Shown one piece after another: positions 9,106 to 12,116 of a stretch of DNA of 12,116 nt; the stretch's first letter is position 1; every line of letters starts with the position of its first letter. Position numbers and translations under genes: made by a program. Where the stretch lies: contig JAKPGH010000080.1 of the NCBI GenBank assembly GCA_029550985.1, positions 1-12,116 of the forward strand, given 5' to 3'. The notes below the pieces were generated by a model. That model was not told where the DNA came from, ran no database searches, and worked only from the letters and a program-made list of their open reading frames with translations. This stretch comes from Bacillota bacterium. Lineage in GTDB: Bacteria; Bacillota; Clostridia; Oscillospirales; Ruminococcaceae.

Positions 9106-9225
9106 GTGTTGCAACTTTGGACAGAGTGCGTCAAAGGGGTTAAAAATTTCCTCAAATGTATAACTTAAGCAAATTTAGCTCAACATTATATTGTGAAAGT
9201 CCAAGAACAAGGGGGAACTTTGTCC

Positions 9226-10032
9226 TTGAAGTATAAACGGTTATTGGCGTTCATCATTCTGGCGGCCGTGTTGGTCAGCTGCCGGCAAAAAGAGGGTTTG
9301 AACGAGGCGGAATCTTCCCTGCTTGTGGAAGAAGAAAGTTCCTATTTCACCCTTCCCCCATCGGAAAGCAGCCGGTTGGAAGAGCCCATGGAATCTTCCG
9401 CCATTGTGATTCCCGAAAAAGTGGAGTCGGACGTAGAGCTGGCGCAGCCTATACAGCCATCCAGCCAAGCCCCGGCCAACAACAGCCCTTCCGCGCCTGC
9501 TCCCAATTCTCCCGCCACGGAGCAGCCGGGCAATAACAACCCGGGCCCCTCCCCGCAGCCGGAGAAATCAAAGCCTGCCGACGTGGCCGTCAACGCGTCG
9601 GGAATTGACGCTCAGCTGTTTGAATCGGAGCTGATTCGGCTGATTAACGCCGAACGGGAACAGCACGGCAGGCAGGCGCTCCAGTTGGAGGACACCATGC
9701 AGTGGGCGGCCCGCATCCGGGCGGCCGAAGTGCTGGACAACCTTTCCCACACGCGTCCCGACGGAACCTCCTACTACACCGCCTTTGACGAGGTGGGGTT
9801 CCCCTACGCGGGCAAATGGCACGGGGAAAACGTCAGCTATATGGAATTTACCGGTTCGGCCTACGACACCACTTCCGCCGCCCGCTATATGTTCGAAGAG
9901 CTGCGCAGCAGCCCCGGCCACTACACCAACATGCTCAACGAAAACTTCGCTCAAATCGGCGTGGGAGTGGAAGTGGTAACCGACGGCAACCTGGTGCGAA
10001 TCGGTTCCGCCCAAATGTTTGCGGGAACGTAA
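9226..10032 (+). CDS. CAP/SCP-domain lipoprotein (YkwD-like)
   Basis: About 268 residues. Residues 1-19 are a lipoprotein signal ending in a perfect lipobox LVSC (Cys19). Residues 20-130 are an acidic, then Pro/Ser/Asn-rich, low-complexity linker. About 132-268 is a CAP (SCP-like extracellular) domain: ELIRLINAEREQHGRQAL, AAEVLDNLSHTRPDG, the GEN motif in KWHGENVSY, SPGHYTNMLNENF and IGVGVEV. The domain keeps His in SHTRPDG and GHYTN plus Glu in GEN, the usual cation-site residues. Bacterial CAP proteins are common in spore formers, but their activity is mostly unknown. The start is uncertain: TTG 9226 and TTG 9220 follow AAGGGGG at 10 and 4 bases, while GTG 9193 has no ribosome site and would put a polar stretch before the signal. 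It is divergent from spoIIE across a region with Spo0A boxes, so sporulation-linked expression is possible. Confidence 0.88.
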   Translation: MKYKRLLAFIILAAVLVSCRQKEGLNEAESSLLVEEESSYFTLPPSESSRLEEPMESSAIVIPEKVESDVELAQPIQPSSQAPANNSPSAPAPNSPATEQPGNNNPGPSPQPEKSKPADVAVNASGIDAQLFESELIRLINAEREQHGRQALQLEDTMQWAARIRAAEVLDNLSHTRPDGTSYYTAFDEVGFPYAGKWHGENVSYMEFTGSAYDTTSAARYMFEELRSSPGHYTNMLNENFAQIGVGVEVVTDGNLVRIGSAQMFAGT

Positions 10033-10057
10033 ATTTCCTTTGACCGATGAAAAGGAT

Positions 10058-10088
10058 AAGCCGGAGCGCCACGGTCGTGCTCCGGCTT
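10058..10088 (+). terminator. Hairpin after the CAP lipoprotein gene (probable terminator)
   Basis: A 10-bp perfect stem, AAGCCGGAGC (10058-10067) with its complement (10079-10088), and an 11-base loop, 26 bases after the stop codon. There is no T-run directly after it on the plus strand, so it may terminate weakly. Confidence 0.55.
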
Positions 10089-10123
10089 GCCGTATCTATC
10101 CGGAAAATAAATAATACTTTTTT

Positions 10124-10143
10124 GGAGAAAACATTGTTTCTCC
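10124..10143. repeat. Inverted repeat at the mscL -35 region (GGAGAAA-N6-TTTCTCC)
   Basis: Perfect 7-base arms (10124-10130, 10137-10143) flanking a 6-base centre; the -35 hexamer lies within it. It could be an operator. No matching regulator is known to me. Confidence 0.35.
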
Positions 10144-10162
10144 GGCAAAGATGGCTTATAAT
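10134..10162 (+). promoter_or_regulatory. mscL promoter
   Basis: TTGTTT (10134-10139) and a perfect TATAAT (10157-10162) with a 17-base spacer. The start would be near 10169, some 54 bases before the mscL ATG. Confidence 0.65.
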
Positions 10163-10222
10163 GGAAAAAAGCTCCGCGCAAGACGGGTATGGTTATGAAA
10201 AACAGCATGGAGGGAGAAAGAT

Positions 10223-10636
10223 ATGAAGAAGTTTCTGCAAGAGTTTAAAGCCTTCGCCCTGAAGGGAAATGTCATGAGCCTGGCGGTCGGCGTCATCATC
10301 GGCGGAGCGTTTCAGGGTGTGGTCACCTCCCTCACCGACAATATCCTTTCTCCTTTAATCGGTTTGTTCACCCGCCAAAACTTTGACGACAAAGCTTTGG
10401 AGTTTTTGGGAGTCACCCTGCGGTACGGAGCGTTTCTCACCTCGGTGATTAATTTCCTGATTATGGCCCTTGTGGTGTTTTTGCTGGTGCGGGCCATGAA
10501 TCGCCTGATGCCGGAAAGAAATCCGGAACCGGAACCTCCCAAACCCAGGTGCCCCTATTGTCTGACCGAAATTAAGGCCGGAGCCACCCGCTGCCCCGCC
10601 TGCACCTCCCATCTGGAAGGCACCGTCCAATCCTAA
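10223..10636 (+). CDS. mscL: Large-conductance mechanosensitive channel MscL with C-terminal zinc-ribbon-like tail
   Basis: A 137-residue inner-membrane channel that opens under membrane tension to release solutes on hypo-osmotic shock. The N-terminal helix and TM1 are classic: FKAFALKGNVMSLAVGVIIG, then GAFQGVVTSLTDNILSPLIGL. A short periplasmic loop (RQNFDDKALEFLGVTLRYG) follows, then TM2 (FLTSVINFLIMALVVFLLVRAMNRL, split here for length: about 72-96). After a Pro/Glu hinge (EPEPPKP) the tail has CPYC (C110, C113) and CPAC (C124, C127), a zinc-ribbon pattern in place of the usual amphipathic helix bundle. Ribosome site GGAGGGAG six bases before the ATG. Single gene with its own promoter and a strong bidirectional terminator. 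Confidence 0.95.
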   Translation: MKKFLQEFKAFALKGNVMSLAVGVIIGGAFQGVVTSLTDNILSPLIGLFTRQNFDDKALEFLGVTLRYGAFLTSVINFLIMALVVFLLVRAMNRLMPERNPEPEPPKPRCPYCLTEIKAGATRCPACTSHLEGTVQS

Positions 10637-10638
10637 AA

Positions 10639-10677
10639 AACAACCACCTTGTGTTGCGGACACACAAGGTGGTTGTT
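10639..10677. terminator. Bidirectional intrinsic terminator between mscL and the NSS transporter
   Basis: A 16-bp perfect stem (10639-10654 with 10662-10677) and a 7-base loop. The A-run at 10635-10640 becomes a T-run on the minus strand, so it is strongest for the transporter; it begins right after both stop codons. Confidence 0.88.
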
Positions 10678-10680
10678 CTG

Positions 10681-12021
10681 TTAAAAGGCAATCTGCTTAA
10701 ACAAGGCAATCAGGCAGAGCAGGATGGCCAAGGGCACATACACAAACCGCCCCACGTTGTACCAGAAAGCCCCGTGCTTGTTCCGGGCGCCTTTGTTGAC
10801 TTCGTGTAGCAAGTCCTCCCGCTTCATCACCCAGAACCAGGAGATGGCGCCGATGGTGGCTCCAATGGGGATGATGTAGATGGAGATAAGGTCCATCCAG
10901 GGCCCCCAGCGGAAGATGGGCTCCATGTGCAGGCCAATTCCCAGGCAGACCACGCACAGAATGAGGAGCATCAACTTGCGGTCCAGCTTCTTCCACTTAT
11001 ACATCAGGGATTCGCCCACGGCCTCAAACATATTTTGCAGGGAGCTGACGCCCGCGAAAATCATGGCCACATACAAGATGACGGCGAACAGGCGACCCAT
11101 GGGAATGTCCTGCAGGATTTTGGGCAGGGTGACAAACAGCAGTCCGGGGCCGGAGTTGACGTCCACGTTGTAGGCAAAGCAGGCGGGAATGATCACCAAT
11201 GCCGCCACCATAGCCGCGATGGTGTCGAAAATAGCGGTTCTCTTCGCAACCCACACCACATCCTCGCCGTCGTCCAGATAGGCTCCGTACACAATCATGC
11301 CGCTGCCTGTCACGGAGAGGGAGAAAAACGCCTGACCCATGGCCCACACCCACACCATGGGGTCCCTGAGCTTGGACCAATCGGGGGTGAACAGGAACTT
11401 GTAGCCTTCCACCGCGCCGGGCAGCATGGCCACACGGATGGCCAGGATGATAAAAATGCCAAAGAAAACCGGCATCATCACTTTGTTGGACTTTTCGATG
11501 CTTCCTGCTCCCAGCAACAAGGTCAACAGGGTGCCCACCACCACAATTACATGAAAGGGAATCACCCCATACGGAGTGGCGGAAAAACTTTCAAACCAGG
11601 CCCCCGTATCCACGGTCATCAGAGTGCCGGTGACGGAGTCGGTAAAGGCCTTCAGCACATAGGCAATAATCACCGCATAGCCCAGGACAATGCACATGGA
11701 GCCCGCCAAAGGCAACCAGCCTATGTATTTGCCCACTGTGCGCCGGCCTCTGGACGTCCACACCTTTTGATAGGCGCCTACCGTTCCGGTTTTTGCCCGA
11801 CGCCCTGCGGCGTATTCCGCCGCCAGGCCCACAAACCCAAAGATGGCGACAAAAATCAAATAGGCTACCAGAAAAGCCGCTCCGCCGTTTTGCCCCACCT
11901 TGTAGGGAAAGCCTCAAACGTTGGCCATTCCCACCGCAGACCCTACCGCCGAAATAACGAACCCCCATTTGGACGAAAATTGCGATGTCTTACTCGTTGC
12001 TGTTTTGGTTGAGTTTTGCAT
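10681..12021 (-). pseudogene. Na+-dependent NSS (SNF) family transporter, interrupted by in-frame TGA at codon 36
   Basis: Read through, the gene is 446 codons, the usual length for the short bacterial NSS amino-acid symporters (YocR/MhsT type, about 11 membrane helices). ATG 12021 has an AGGAGAGGGG ribosome site. The start reads KWGFVISAVGSAVGMANV, then a TGA (11914-11916), then GFPYKVGQNGGAAFLVAYLI. In family members this is N-[VI]-W-x-FPY, so TGA stands where TGG (Trp) is expected in TM1. The rest is intact to the TAA at 10681, including GSGMIVYGAYLDDGEDV and SSLQNMFEAVGESL. The remaining open frame from GTG 11898 lacks the first part of TM1, including substrate and Na+ ligands, and has no ribosome site, so it should not work alone. 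Other genes here use TGG for Trp and the FliK-like gene uses TGA as stop. A recent nonsense mutation, a base-call error or readthrough are all possible. Confidence 0.85.
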
Positions 12022-12116
12022 AACAATGCCCCTCTCCTCGTCAAATGTCTCTGCCGAGCCGCAGGTACCTAAATATGGGTGTCACAACCAGAACCTCTAA
12101 CTGATTCTAACATTAA
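12022..12116 (-). other. Upstream region of the NSS gene, no clear promoter
   Basis: Apart from the ribosome site next to the ATG at 12021, I see no convincing -35/-10 pair; TTAGAG and CATATT spaced 17 bases are poor matches. The promoter may lie beyond the window. Confidence 0.4.

Noticed and set aside
9003..9155. N-terminal extension of spoIIE to 9155
   Set aside because: It would run through the promoter and 0A box, is Cys/Arg/Ser-rich unlike SpoIIE, and lacks a ribosome site.
10195..10248. 17-codon frame overlapping the mscL start
   Set aside because: No ribosome site of its own, and the overlap is likely chance.
10681..11898. NSS gene as a normal 405-residue CDS starting at GTG 11898
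   Set aside because: It would lack the first half of TM1 with key ligand residues and has no ribosome site, while a good start with matching sequence exists upstream at 12021.

Overview
This window looks like a chromosomal core region of an endospore-forming, GC-rich Clostridia-type Firmicute. That reading rests on SpoIIE, a CIRCE-controlled groES-groEL operon, AGGAGG-type ribosome binding sites, clostridial-style cell-wall lipoproteins and a YlqG/YlqH-like gene pair. Membership of the Oscillospirales is my guess from base composition and the style of the amidase and MscL; no 16S sequence is present.

Layout. At 1-1716 (minus) lies a FliK-C-terminus-like protein followed, with a 14-base overlap, by the start of a stand-alone FlhB-C-terminal (export-switch) protein cut by the window edge. 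A divergent promoter region (about 1789-1973) separates them from a plus-strand pair: a 74-residue four-cysteine protein and a large N-acetylmuramoyl-L-alanine amidase lipoprotein (2241-4232). A bidirectional hairpin ends the amidase against the convergent groES-groEL operon (4317-6286, minus), which has a sigma-A-type promoter and a CIRCE operator at its start site. Next on the minus strand is spoIIE (6678-9002), with its own terminator and a promoter whose -35 lies in a Spo0A box. Divergent from spoIIE is a CAP/SCP-domain lipoprotein (9226-10032), followed by mscL (10223-10636), whose C-terminal tail is a CxxC/CxxC zinc-ribbon-like knuckle. A 16-bp bidirectional terminator separates mscL from a convergent Na+-dependent neurotransmitter-symporter-family (NSS) gene. 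That gene carries an in-frame TGA exactly where the family has a conserved Trp in TM1.

How it fits together. Most of the window serves envelope and stress biology: cell-wall hydrolysis (amidase), an exported CAP protein, osmotic safety valve (MscL), chaperonin, and the phosphatase that switches on sigma-F in the forespore. I saw no mobile element, CRISPR array, tRNA or rRNA. I do not see a wholly new system. The points most worth following are the interrupted transporter, the orphan FliK-like/FlhB-C pair, the promoter architecture of spoIIE, and the zinc-ribbon MscL. The long plus-strand frames opposite groEL, spoIIE and the FliK-like gene are codon-bias shadows and were not annotated.
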